Assembly: GCA_964617585.1 (NCBI GenBank)
Contig: CAZTXS010000044.1
Location: forward strand, 1-8,389
Reading direction: 5' to 3'
DNA from: UMGS1601 sp964617585
GTDB lineage: Bacteria > Bacillota > Clostridia > Oscillospirales > Ruminococcaceae
DNA: 8,389 bases
Below the pieces are notes generated by a model. It made no database searches and was not told where the DNA came from. It was given only the letters and a program-made list of their open reading frames with translations. Below, in pieces: positions 1 through 5,609 of this stretch (its first letter is position 1; every line of letters starts with the position of its first letter). The translations under genes were made by a program, and so were the position numbers.

Positions 1-122
1 TATCATGGAACGGCTGTAGCGTAACGTAACCTTTTTATTTTCCGTATACTTTTTTATTTTTCTATCGGAGCGGGTTCAAATCGTTTTTCAATCCGTGCGC
101 CCTCGTCAGGACACAAAAAAAG
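1..122. other. Non-coding or unassigned left edge
   Basis: No start-to-stop gene can be supported here. On the minus strand one short open stretch (roughly 53-120) reads ...CPDEGARIEKRFEPAPIEK and stops at a TAA. It has no start codon or ribosome binding site of its own and runs out of the terminator stem next to it, so it may be the tail of a lost gene or chance. A GTTACGTTACGCTAC stretch (minus strand, near 12-26) has the look of a repressor or activator site, but nothing in the window identifies its partner gene. Confidence 0.3.
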
Positions 123-161
123 AAGGCTTTCGGCAGAGCATCCAAATCTGCTGAAAGCCTT
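123..161 (-). terminator. Strong intrinsic terminator downstream of the truncated ABC gene
   Basis: The arms at 125-137 (GGCTTTCGGCAGA) and 147-159 (TCTGCTGAAAGCC) pair with a single G-T wobble around a 9-nt loop, and A-T pairs extend the stem to about 15 bp. Read on the minus strand it is followed by a T-rich run (TTCTTTTTTT), so it fits termination of leftward transcription from the ABC operon remnant. On the plus strand it is followed by TTTATTTT and may work in both directions. Confidence 0.85.
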
Positions 162-204
162 TATTTTAGGCACTTTTTCACACCCTTATGCAGAGTGGGT
201 TGTA

Positions 205-771
205 TCAAAATGCGGTTTTACATATCAGCATAAAGCATAAAAACCCTATCGGCATAGTGATAAACGAAGCTAAAGCCATACGCCAATCGAGAACGAATAA
301 AAATACAGCCGTTGCAGCCATTACAAGAACATTGCTTGTAACTTCGGGAATAATATGAGCAAGCGTAGTTTCCACACTGTCAATTCGTTCTACAAGTATG
401 TTTTTCAAGTCGCCCGATCCCCGCTCCTGTATATCGCCCAAAGACATTTTTTCAAGCTTCAGCAATCCTCGTTTGCGTATGTTTCCAAGTACGGCAAAGG
501 TCGCCATATGGCTTTGTGAGGTGGATAACGAGTGAAACAGACATCGCAAGAGCCACATTCCCCCCATAATCAGGCAAAGCGGAATATAGGCATTTATATT
601 ATTTTCTCCGTTAATCAGCTTTGATATAATATTAGCTGCAACAAAAAACGGCAGAATCTGAAACGCCGCTCCCACGCTTGCTAAAACAATGCTCGCTATA
701 TAGCTTATCTTTCTTTGACCTGCAAACTCCATTACCCATGCAAAAGCGCTTTTTGTTTTCTGCTCTTTCAT
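205..771 (-). pseudogene. Truncated ABC exporter, N-terminal transmembrane part only
   Basis: The 188-residue product looks like the start of a fused ABC exporter (membrane domain plus ATPase, usually about 570-600 residues). Residues about 18-70 form the first two hydrophobic helices, a cytoplasmic loop follows (LGNIRKRGLLKLEKMSLGDI and SGDLKNILVERID, the usual coupling region of exporter membrane domains), and further helices lie at about 140-185. The frame ends shortly after the fourth helix with CKTAF; the remaining helices and the whole nucleotide-binding domain (Walker A, signature, Walker B) are absent, and no remnant is visible before the terminator at 123-161. The start is firm: AAGGAG at 781-786, 9 nt before the ATG, which overlaps the stop of the preceding small ORF as ATGA. 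It cannot transport by itself, so I call it a decayed gene. The substrate is unknown. Confidence 0.8.
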
Positions 772-860
772 TTAAATTCACTCCTTCCGTTACTTCTGCA
801 ATATTCGAGCGCAACCCGAATTTCCTTTTGTATAGTCTGTCCTATGTCTTTTTCATCCAT
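768..860 (-). CDS. 30-residue leader ORF coupled to the ABC gene
   Basis: This small ORF begins MDEKDIGQTIQKEIRV and ends in a basic tail (GRSEFK). It has a good ribosome binding site, GGGAGG at 870-875, 9 nt before the ATG. Its stop codon overlaps the ATG of the ABC gene (ATGA), the typical arrangement for translational coupling. The peptide is charged, probably one amphipathic helix, with no membrane segment or recognised domain. It may be a genuine small protein or leader, or the rump of a longer gene whose middle was deleted; the sequence does not decide. Its promoter is probably the one at 1107-1135, now separated from it by the repeat at 886-1027. Confidence 0.5.
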   Translation of the reverse strand: MDEKDIGQTIQKEIRVALEYCRSNGRSEFK

Positions 861-885
861 TGGACTTTTCCTCCCTTCTATTCAA

Positions 886-1027
886 TATAACTTAGGCAAG
901 ATGTCCCCCGCCTCTATAGGCGGCGGGTTTCATTACCCGTTCAGTAGCAGGATACAATCCCCTACTGAACGATCGGTCGGCAATGCCGACCCTTGCCACG
1001 TTGAATGGCGGGCAAGCCCTTATTGAA
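886..1027 (+). repeat. Structured repeat copy 1, IS200/IS605 right-end-like
   Basis: This 142-bp copy shares its start (TATAACTTAGGCAAGATGTC) and its end (GCAAGCCCTTATTGAA) with copy 2 at 5917-6022; flanking sequence differs on both sides. It contains three hairpins: a G-C rich stem at 905-927 (CCGCC/GGCGG core, extended past a bulged C), a 10-bp stem CGTTCAGTAG/CTACTGAACG at 938-947 and 962-971, and GGTCGGC-AAT-GCCGACC at 975-991. CTTGCC at 992-997 can also pair with GGCAAG near the end. A compact chain of stems ending in a fixed short motif with unrelated sequence beyond is how omega-RNA/right ends of tnpB-bearing elements look. No tnpB or tnpA is present to its left, so this is a remnant or a non-autonomous relative. 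Confidence 0.7.
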
Positions 1028-1214
1028 TATTACAGCTTTTTGCTTGTCTTAAGTTAGCTATGACTAACCCAATTGCAATAAATATACCCCTTATGGGGAT
1101 ATAGTAAGCATACACTAACTAAGCAAAAATGTCAATATCAAATTAATGAATTTTTTTTTAATGAACAATATTTTATGTCGTTCGGACAGCATAATAAAAA
1201 TAAGATAATATTTC
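1028..1214. other. Gene-free stretch between repeat copy 1 and the HAD remnant
   Basis: The stretch holds the leftward promoter and its dyads, a small CCCC/GGGG hairpin (1087-1098) at the predicted transcription start, and then AT-rich sequence with a run of T at 1151-1159. TTTTGCTT...AGTTAG (1038-1057) is complementary to CTAACTAAGCAAAA (1115-1128), so the early transcript could fold back on promoter-derived sequence only if transcription began further upstream. No coding signal is seen. Confidence 0.5.
1102..1135 (-). promoter_or_regulatory. Promoter with overlapping operator-like dyad for the ABC operon
   Basis: On the minus strand a perfect -35 TTGACA (1130-1135) is followed after 17 bp by TATGCT (1107-1112) as -10. 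An imperfect inverted repeat at 1102-1121 (TAGTTAGTG-TA-TGCTTACTA, 6 of 9 positions matching) covers the spacer and -10, the usual place for a repressor of the TetR or similar type. Another dyad, GTTAG-CTATGA-CTAAC, lies downstream at 1053-1068. Transcription would start near 1098 and run leftward through repeat copy 1 to the leader ORF at 860. The regulator gene is not in the window. Confidence 0.6.
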
Positions 1215-1529
1215 TCATTGTACAAATTTTATTAACTCTCTCAAAGTGTAAATTACCCGTTTACCATTACTTTGATTTGTTCTGTCAATTAAAAATGATG
1301 TGAAACCTTGTTCTCTTGCTCCGTCTGCCTCCGGCTTGTAATCATCAACATAAATGCTTTCTTCAGCGGTAACTCCGACAGCATTAAGTGCGTCATTGAA
1401 AATTATCGGGCTAGGCTTACCTGCACCGGCAAGAGAGCTTGCCATAAAACGATCAAAGTACTCAGCAATATCAAGTTATTGCAGAGTGTATTTAAGTGAA
1501 GGTGAGGTATAGCTAATTACACCGATTTT
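1215..1529 (-). pseudogene. HAD-superfamily hydrolase, C-terminal half only, with internal stop
   Basis: Read leftward from 1529 the frame gives KIGVISYTSPSLKYTLQ, a TAA at 1476-1478, then LDIAEYFDRFMASSLAGAGK and continues to a TGA at 1215-1217. The segment matches the second half of a HAD phosphatase: the S/T of motif II (ISYTS), the lysine of motif III (GKPSPIIF) and the acidic pair of motif IV (YVDDYKPEADGAREQGF). The first half, with the nucleophile DxD motif I, is missing. In its place the sequence joins the end of repeat copy 3 at 1528-1551. Alignment of both sides of the TAA to the same family pattern indicates a CAA-to-TAA type point mutation in a once continuous frame. An ATG at 1445 could start a 76-residue fragment, but without catalytic residues it would not be an active phosphatase. 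Confidence 0.85.
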
Positions 1530-1551
1530 CAATAAGGGCTTGCCCGTCATT
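1528..1551 (-). repeat. Structured repeat copy 3, last 24 bp only, at the HAD break
   Basis: On the minus strand this reads AATGACGGGCAAGCCC followed by TTATTGAA, identical to the 3' end of copy 2 (one base different from copy 1), then changes abruptly to HAD coding sequence. The rest of the repeat, which would lie at higher coordinates, is absent: sequence above 1551 does not match. It faces copy 1, so the two ends converge on the 500-bp segment between them. This fits insertion of an element into the HAD gene followed by deletion of the element body together with the 5' part of the gene. Confidence 0.75.
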
Positions 1552-1746
1552 ATATAATAAATAAAAACACAGCTTCAAAACGCAGCTTCCATAACTATAT
1601 AATAAAAACTTGAAATGCTGATAAAGTAAGACAATATTAGAAAAAATATGCTTCAAATTTTCGCTTATTTTTCACCTGATTCTAATCTTCCTATTTTAGA
1701 ATATGAATATACAGAAAAATTCAGATCTTTTTTAGGGGGTATTTTT
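1552..1746 (+). promoter_or_regulatory. AT-rich leader with candidate promoters for the glycosyltransferase operon
   Basis: An 11-bp direct repeat, TATATAATAAA, occurs at 1551-1561 and 1596-1606, and each copy contains a perfect TATAAT. Neither has a good -35 element. TTGAAA at 1610-1615 with AATATT at 1633-1638 (17-bp spacing) is another weak candidate. An ATG at 1648 is in frame with the glycosyltransferase but has no ribosome binding site, and the 33 residues it would add do not resemble the family. AGGGGG at 1734-1739 fits the GTG start at 1747. Confidence 0.35.
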
Positions 1747-2769
1747 GTGAAAAGAATTGCACTTATTCCTGCTTATAAACCGGATACGATTATGATAGAT
1801 GTTATTACTGAATTAAAAAACAACTCATTTCACATTGTCGTTGTAGACGATGGGAGCGGAGAAGACTTTACACAGTTATTTCAAGAGGCAGAAATTCAAG
1901 CTACCATTCTAAAGCATACAGAAAACAAAGGAAAAGGCGCATCGTTAAAAACGGGAATTAAATATATAAACGAACATTTCAAACCACCGTATGTAATTGT
2001 AACGGCAGACGCTGACGGTCAACATAAAACAGAAGATATAAACAGAATATGCGCCGAGGCGATAAAAAGAACAAATTCGCTTATTATAGGAAGCCGAAAA
2101 CTGAATTCGTCTGTTCCGTTTCGCAGTAAATTCGGAAACACAATCACACGATTTGTTTTTTCTCTTTCTACAGGCAGAAAAATATACGATACTCAAACAG
2201 GGCTAAGAGCATTTTCAGATAAACTCATACCTGATTTATTGAAAATCAAAGGAAACCGATACGAATATGAAATTAATGTGCTTATGGAACTTACCAAAAA
2301 AAATACCGAAATTTTAGAGCTTCCGATAGAAACCGTTTATCTCGATAAAAACAATTCGTCATCCCACTTCAATTCAATAAAGGACTCATATAGAATTTAT
2401 AAAGAAATATTAAAATTTTCCGCGTCCTCCCTTATCTGTTTTTGTGTAGATTATATTCTGTTTTGCATAATTGTAAATTTGACAGGCGTTCTTATACTGT
2501 CAAACATTGTGTCGAGGATTTTCAGTTCTATATTAAATTATTCTTTAAATCGAAAAATAGTTTTTAAAAGTAACCGCACGCTTTTTAAATCGACAGTCGG
2601 ATATTTTTCTTTAGCGGTTTGCATATTATTTTTCAATACGCTTCTTGTGAAAATGTTATGTACGTTTGGGCTGTCCGCATATATTTCAAAAATAATAACA
2701 GAGATAGTTTTATTCTCGTTCAGTTGGTTTATACAGCATACTGTAATCTTTAAAAGGAGTGATAAATAA
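1747..2769 (+). CDS. Bifunctional GT2 glycosyltransferase / GtrA membrane protein
   Basis: The predicted enzyme transfers a sugar from a nucleotide donor to a lipid (polyprenyl phosphate) carrier at the inner membrane face. Starting from the GTG, it has 340 residues. Residues 1-220 are a family 2 domain of the dolichyl-phosphate-mannose-synthase-like type: VVVDDGSG at 31-38, TADADGQH at 86-93 with the metal-binding DxD, GSR at 115-117, QTGLRAF at 150-156, and RYEYEINVLMEL at 171-182. Residues about 222-337 form a GtrA domain with four membrane helices, the type associated with flipping or anchoring of lipid-linked sugars. The stop is 1 nt before the next gene's ATG, so they form an operon. 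Fusions of this kind are well known in Clostridia; donor sugar and acceptor cannot be read from sequence. The GTG start is preferred for its AGGGGG ribosome binding site and because the family core begins there. Confidence 0.9.
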   Translation: MKRIALIPAYKPDTIMIDVITELKNNSFHIVVVDDGSGEDFTQLFQEAEIQATILKHTENKGKGASLKTGIKYINEHFKPPYVIVTADADGQHKTEDINRICAEAIKRTNSLIIGSRKLNSSVPFRSKFGNTITRFVFSLSTGRKIYDTQTGLRAFSDKLIPDLLKIKGNRYEYEINVLMELTKKNTEILELPIETVYLDKNNSSSHFNSIKDSYRIYKEILKFSASSLICFCVDYILFCIIVNLTGVLILSNIVSRIFSSILNYSLNRKIVFKSNRTLFKSTVGYFSLAVCILFFNTLLVKMLCTFGLSAYISKIITEIVLFSFSWFIQHTVIFKRSDK

Positions 2770-2770
2770 A

Positions 2771-3766
2771 ATGAAAAAAGGAACACTGTGGACTATTGGA
2801 TACAGCATTTTGCTAACCGCTTTTACTGTGTATATTTCTCTTGATACTTTTGTACTGAGCAGCACATATCAGAAAAATGCAACGGAGCTTAACACTTCCA
2901 TGTTCACACAAAATGAATCCGGCTCAGATTCCGAAAAAAGCAGTAATGATTCTTCCTATAAAAAAAACAAGAAGCATTCAGATACATCGTCAAAAAAATC
3001 AGACGCATCTTCTGATTCAAGTAATTCTATCAGTTCAAACGATTTAAGTTCGTCATCATTTCAAAATGACAACGTCAGCATAACTCTTAACGAATATTTT
3101 GAAAATAACACAAAAATATATCTTGCGGACATTCAGGTAAGTTCTGCCGAGTATCTGAAAACTGCATTTGCCAAAGACGCCTATGGCAAAAATATTACTG
3201 AGAAAACGTCTGAAATCGCTTCCGCACACAGTGCAATTCTAGCGATAAACGGAGACTATTACGGTGCTCAGGAAGCAGGATATGTAATCCGTAACGGTAT
3301 TGCTTACCGAAACAAAGCCGGCTCATCAGATGTTCTTTGCATTTATGCTGACGGAAGCATGAAAATTATTGACACTGATGAAAAGACAACTGAAGAATTA
3401 ATAGATGAAGGAGTATGGCAGGCATTCTCCTTCGGTCCTGCTTTAGTTGAAAACCAACAAATCTCCGTAAGCGAAAAAGACGAAGTCGGAAAAGCAATGG
3501 CCAGCAATCCGAGAACGGCTATCGGCATAATCGATAGCTGTCATTATGTTTTTGTTGTTACAGACGGAAGAACATCTCAAAGCGAAGGTCTGTCGCTTTA
3601 TGAACTGGCCGGCTTCATGCAAAAAATCGGTGTGACAACAGCCTATAATCTGGACGGCGGCGGTTCCTCTACAATGTATTTTAACGGCGAGGTTGTCAAT
3701 AATCCGACAACCAACGGAAAAAGTATCGAAGAACGTGAGGTGAGCGACATTGTTTATATCGGTTAA
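2771..3766 (+). CDS. Membrane-anchored phosphodiester glycosidase (NAGPA-like)
   Basis: The enzyme probably hydrolyses a sugar-phosphodiester bond outside the membrane; the family is named after the human uncovering enzyme that removes GlcNAc from a phosphate. The 331-residue protein has an N-terminal signal anchor (residues 6-29), a serine/lysine-rich flexible linker (about 45-97) and the glycosidase domain from about 100 to the end. Family hallmarks are INGDYYG (159-165), FGPALV (221-226), NPRTAIGI (246-253), TDGR (264-267) and NLDGGGSSTM (293-302). The start is the ATG at 2771 with AAGGAG at 2754-2759; a GTG at 2759 overlaps that site and is unlikely. The position directly after the GT2-GtrA gene suggests it processes the product of that pathway, for example a wall or capsule sugar phosphate. 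The substrate is inference. Confidence 0.9.
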   Translation: MKKGTLWTIGYSILLTAFTVYISLDTFVLSSTYQKNATELNTSMFTQNESGSDSEKSSNDSSYKKNKKHSDTSSKKSDASSDSSNSISSNDLSSSSFQNDNVSITLNEYFENNTKIYLADIQVSSAEYLKTAFAKDAYGKNITEKTSEIASAHSAILAINGDYYGAQEAGYVIRNGIAYRNKAGSSDVLCIYADGSMKIIDTDEKTTEELIDEGVWQAFSFGPALVENQQISVSEKDEVGKAMASNPRTAIGIIDSCHYVFVVTDGRTSQSEGLSLYELAGFMQKIGVTTAYNLDGGGSSTMYFNGEVVNNPTTNGKSIEEREVSDIVYIG

Positions 3767-4145
3767 TCGCACTCTTATGAAAGCTTGTTTTTGGCACACG
3801 CTAGCTTCAATTCTTACCGCAGTTTTCGGAGCAGTTTATGAGTATTTCAGTCATGGGGTCTACTCTTATTTTATGATCTATGCTTTTTTAATTCCACTGA
3901 TTTTAGGCGCTTTTCCATCGCTTTGCTTTGCGTTTTTTAAACATAAATCTATAAGCTCTTGGACAATGAGATTATACAATTGCGGAATTGCAGCGCTTAC
4001 AGTCGGTTCTGTTTTTGAAGGCGTTTTGCAAATCTATGGAACAACTAATCGGTTGATTGTTTTTTACCCGATTGTCGGAGCCGGATTGCTTGCAGCAAGC
4101 CTTTTGATTTACGCAGTACAAAAGCATAAAGCAAAGGGAATCTGA
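3750..4145 (+). CDS. Small four-helix membrane protein, unknown function
   Basis: I do not recognise the family. The product (131 residues from TTG) is hydrophobic, with four likely membrane helices at about residues 12-33, 38-63, 76-95 and 103-123 and a basic tail (QKHKAKGI). The start is uncertain. TTG at 3750 has GAGGTGA six nt upstream and overlaps the glycosidase gene by 17 nt; ATG at 3777 gives 122 residues but lacks a clear ribosome binding site. Overlap with the previous gene and the terminator directly on its stop codon make it the last member of the glycosyltransferase operon, so a role as accessory membrane subunit in the same surface-glycan pathway is plausible. Confidence 0.75.
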   Translation: MFISVNRTLMKACFWHTLASILTAVFGAVYEYFSHGVYSYFMIYAFLIPLILGAFPSLCFAFFKHKSISSWTMRLYNCGIAALTVGSVFEGVLQIYGTTNRLIVFYPIVGAGLLAASLLIYAVQKHKAKGI

Positions 4146-4160
4146 AAACAGATTCCCTTT
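4133..4160 (+). terminator. Intrinsic terminator of the glycosyltransferase operon
   Basis: AAAGGGAATCTG (4133-4144) pairs perfectly with CAGATTCCCTTT (4149-4160) around an AAAA loop, followed by TTGTTA. The stop codon of the membrane-protein gene (4143-4145) lies at the top of the stem. Read leftward, the same hairpin ends in TTTGCTTT and could also stop transcription of the YD-repeat gene, so it probably separates two convergent units. Confidence 0.85.
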
Positions 4161-4166
4161 TTGTTA

Positions 4167-5342
4167 CTATTTAACCTTCTTTGAAACCACTTTCGACCAC
4201 TTTCCGTAATACTTTTTGCCGCTTACTTTTTTATATGCTCTTACCTTGACGTAATATTTCTTCTTTGATTTAAGCTTCTTCAAGGTTATTTTATTTTTCT
4301 TGACGGTTTTTACAGCTTTATTCTTAGTAAGCTTTTTATTGGTCGCCGCTTTGACTTGATAGCCGGTCGCTCCGCTTGCTTTCTTCCATGAAACGCTTAA
4401 CTTCTTTTTGCTTGCTTTCAGCTTAACCTTTGTAACCTTTGCAGGCTTAGTAACTTTTGTAGTTTTTGCGATCGTAGTTGTTTTTGCAGTCGTTTTAGTA
4501 CCCTTTGTATAAGATTTTAAATTTCCGTTTTTATCATATATCTCTTTCCACCAACGTCCGTTTGAATACAACCGATATTTAGACGTCAAATTGTTATCTG
4601 AATCGTAGGTATAAGTTTCGTTGTATCCCATATTCGATTCAAATGATACCAGCCTGTGTTTAACGTCGTATATGTACTTTTCATAATCGCCGTTCTTATA
4701 ATTGTAAATCTTAGAAATTACATATCCGTATGCATCACGATTATATGTAATTGTGTAACCATAGCTGTTTTCATAATATGTTTCATTTCCGTTTGAATCA
4801 TAGGTGTACTTGCGCCAATAACCGTCGCTGCTTTTAAAATAATCAGTAGCAATATTACCGTTTGAATGATAAGTGTACTTATACAAATCGCCGTCGCTGT
4901 CTTCATAAGACGTTTCATGTCCGTTTGAATCGTAAGTGTACTTTTCCCAATAGCCGCTGCTGTCTTCCTCATATGTTTTATTTCCGTTTGAATCGTAAGT
5001 GTACTTTTCCCAATAGCCGCTGCTGGTTTCATAATATGTTTTATTTCCGTTTGAATCATAGGTGTACTTTTTCCAATAACCGTCGCTGTCTTCATAAGAC
5101 GTTTCATGTCCGTTTGAATCATAGGTATACTTTTCCCAATAACCGTTGCCATCGGTATAATAAATAAGATTACCGTTATCATCATATTCCCATTTTTCTT
5201 CTCCATCCTCGCTGGTATAATTCTTCCCTGTTATACCTGCTTTAGCAGTTGATTCAGCGCTTGCAGTCACTGCCGGTACAACAGCTAACATACTTAACGC
5301 AATCACTGATGAAGTAATAAACGATAAAAATCTTTTTGTCAT
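4167..5342 (-). CDS. Secreted YD-repeat protein with C-terminal fibronectin III-like module
   Basis: A 391-residue extracellular protein. Residues 1-30 are a signal peptide (basic start, hydrophobic core, probable cleavage near TASA-ES). Residues about 48-278 are tandem 21-residue YD-type repeats with the pattern YTYDSNGN.T.YE...GYWEK, regular in the first half and degenerate towards the end. A threonine/lysine linker (about 280-300) leads to a lysine-rich fibronectin III-like domain (about 301-391, conserved W in VSWKK and YYVKVRAYK). There is no sortase motif, membrane anchor, RHS core or toxin domain, and at 391 residues it is far smaller than RHS toxins. The basic tail may bind anionic wall polymers; this is inference. 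The ribosome binding site GGAGGT at 5351-5356 is 8 nt from the ATG. Its last 144 bp are identical to those of the RCC1 gene at 6102. Confidence 0.88.
   Translation of the reverse strand: MTKRFLSFITSSVIALSMLAVVPAVTASAESTAKAGITGKNYTSEDGEEKWEYDDNGNLIYYTDGNGYWEKYTYDSNGHETSYEDSDGYWKKYTYDSNGNKTYYETSSGYWEKYTYDSNGNKTYEEDSSGYWEKYTYDSNGHETSYEDSDGDLYKYTYHSNGNIATDYFKSSDGYWRKYTYDSNGNETYYENSYGYTITYNRDAYGYVISKIYNYKNGDYEKYIYDVKHRLVSFESNMGYNETYTYDSDNNLTSKYRLYSNGRWWKEIYDKNGNLKSYTKGTKTTAKTTTIAKTTKVTKPAKVTKVKLKASKKKLSVSWKKASGATGYQVKAATNKKLTKNKAVKTVKKNKITLKKLKSKKKYYVKVRAYKKVSGKKYYGKWSKVVSKKVK
4168..4311 (-). repeat. 144-bp identical C-terminal cassette, copy A
   Basis: This stretch is identical base for base to 6103-6246 (constant offset 1935). 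It encodes the final 47 residues of the YD-repeat protein, from KTVKKNKITLKKL to VSKKVK. A second identical block of 35 bp (4414-4448 versus 6355-6389) covers the PAKVTKVKLKA start of the same domain, with more divergent sequence in between. Confidence 0.92.
4726..5235 (-). repeat. 63-bp in-frame tandem repeat array (YD repeats)
   Basis: CCGTT marks recur on the plus strand at 4858, 4921, 4984, 5047, 5110 and 5173, exactly 63 bp apart; further units begin at 4789 (69-bp spacing because of two extra codons) and 4726 (63 bp). The units from 4789 to 5110 share CCGTTTGAAT. The period of 21 codons keeps frame and encodes the YD repeats. Units at 4921, 4984 and 5047 are almost the same at DNA level, so copy number is likely to vary between strains by slippage or recombination. 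Confidence 0.9.
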
Positions 5343-5609
5343 AATAATGACCTCCTCGTATAATATCTTTTTTAAATTAAGTAAGCTTACTTGATAATAT
5401 TAACCTATTTCAGATTAATTGTCAATACCCTGCTTCATATTAATTTTTAAACTTCACATACAAAATGCAATATGAATTAAGTATTTTTTGTGTTCTTATA
5501 ATATTTTAAACAAAAAGGTATAATAAAATTCAGCAAAAATATAACATAAAATAAAACGCTGAGATTTTGCTCAGAACTGCGTAATTATTGTCAAGAGGTG
5601 ATTTGCTTT
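5343..5609 (+). promoter_or_regulatory. Divergent intergenic region; candidate promoter of the XRE gene
   Basis: This AT-rich region separates the YD-repeat gene from the divergent regulator. For the rightward gene a perfect TATAAT lies at 5519-5524 (another at 5497-5502), but only weak -35 matches are seen (TTATAA at 5496-5501 for the first). A small hairpin, CTGAG-ATTTTG-CTCAG (5559-5574), lies shortly before the ribosome binding site AGAGGTG (5594-5600). The leader would be about 80 nt. Confidence 0.45.
5379..5425 (-). promoter_or_regulatory. Promoter of the YD-repeat gene with a 14-bp palindrome at the start site
   Basis: On the minus strand TTGACA (5420-5425) and TAATAT (5397-5402) are spaced by 17 bp. 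Immediately downstream, AAGTAAGCTTACTT (5379-5392) is a perfect 14-bp palindrome covering the expected transcription start near 5390. Such a site is a good operator candidate. The XRE-type regulator transcribed away from it (start 5610) is the nearest possible binder. The transcript would have a short leader of about 45 nt containing the GGAGGT site. Confidence 0.65.

Noticed and set aside
66..110. tRNA-like GGGTTCAAATC motif
   Set aside because: The bases after it do not complete a T-arm stem, and no acceptor or anticodon arm can be folded around it.
678..1026. Overlapping plus-strand open frames of 70 and 103 codons near the ABC gene
   Set aside because: They run antisense to the ABC remnant and leader ORF, and partly through repeat copy 1. 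The ABC frame has clear family features and ribosome binding sites.
886..1027. Repeat copy 1 as a riboswitch or leader regulating the ABC operon
   Set aside because: It is in the opposite orientation to the operon, and another copy occurs between the 3' ends of two genes where a leader makes no sense.
1648..1746. ATG at 1648 as start of the glycosyltransferase
   Set aside because: It lacks a ribosome binding site, and the extra 33 residues do not fit the family. The GTG at 1747 has AGGGGG at proper distance and starts at the conserved first beta strand.
4862..5167. Antisense open frame across the repeat array
   Set aside because: It is open only because of the 63-bp periodicity; there is no ribosome binding site and no recognisable protein.
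4789..5175. CRISPR-like regular spacing of repeats
   Set aside because: Repeats and intervening sequence are both coding and both conserved, the period is 63 bp in frame, and there are no cas genes.
4718..5206. Long open frame of 162 codons on the minus strand inside the YD-repeat gene
   Set aside because: It is the same 63-bp repeat read in another frame. The repeats keep it open, the composition (repeated GKSTLTIQT) is artificial, and the true frame has a signal peptide, ribosome binding site and known repeat pattern.
4167..5342. YD-repeat protein as an RHS/polymorphic toxin
   Set aside because: There is no RHS core motif, no variable C-terminal toxin and no immunity gene after it. The C-terminus is a fibronectin III-like module shared with another surface protein.
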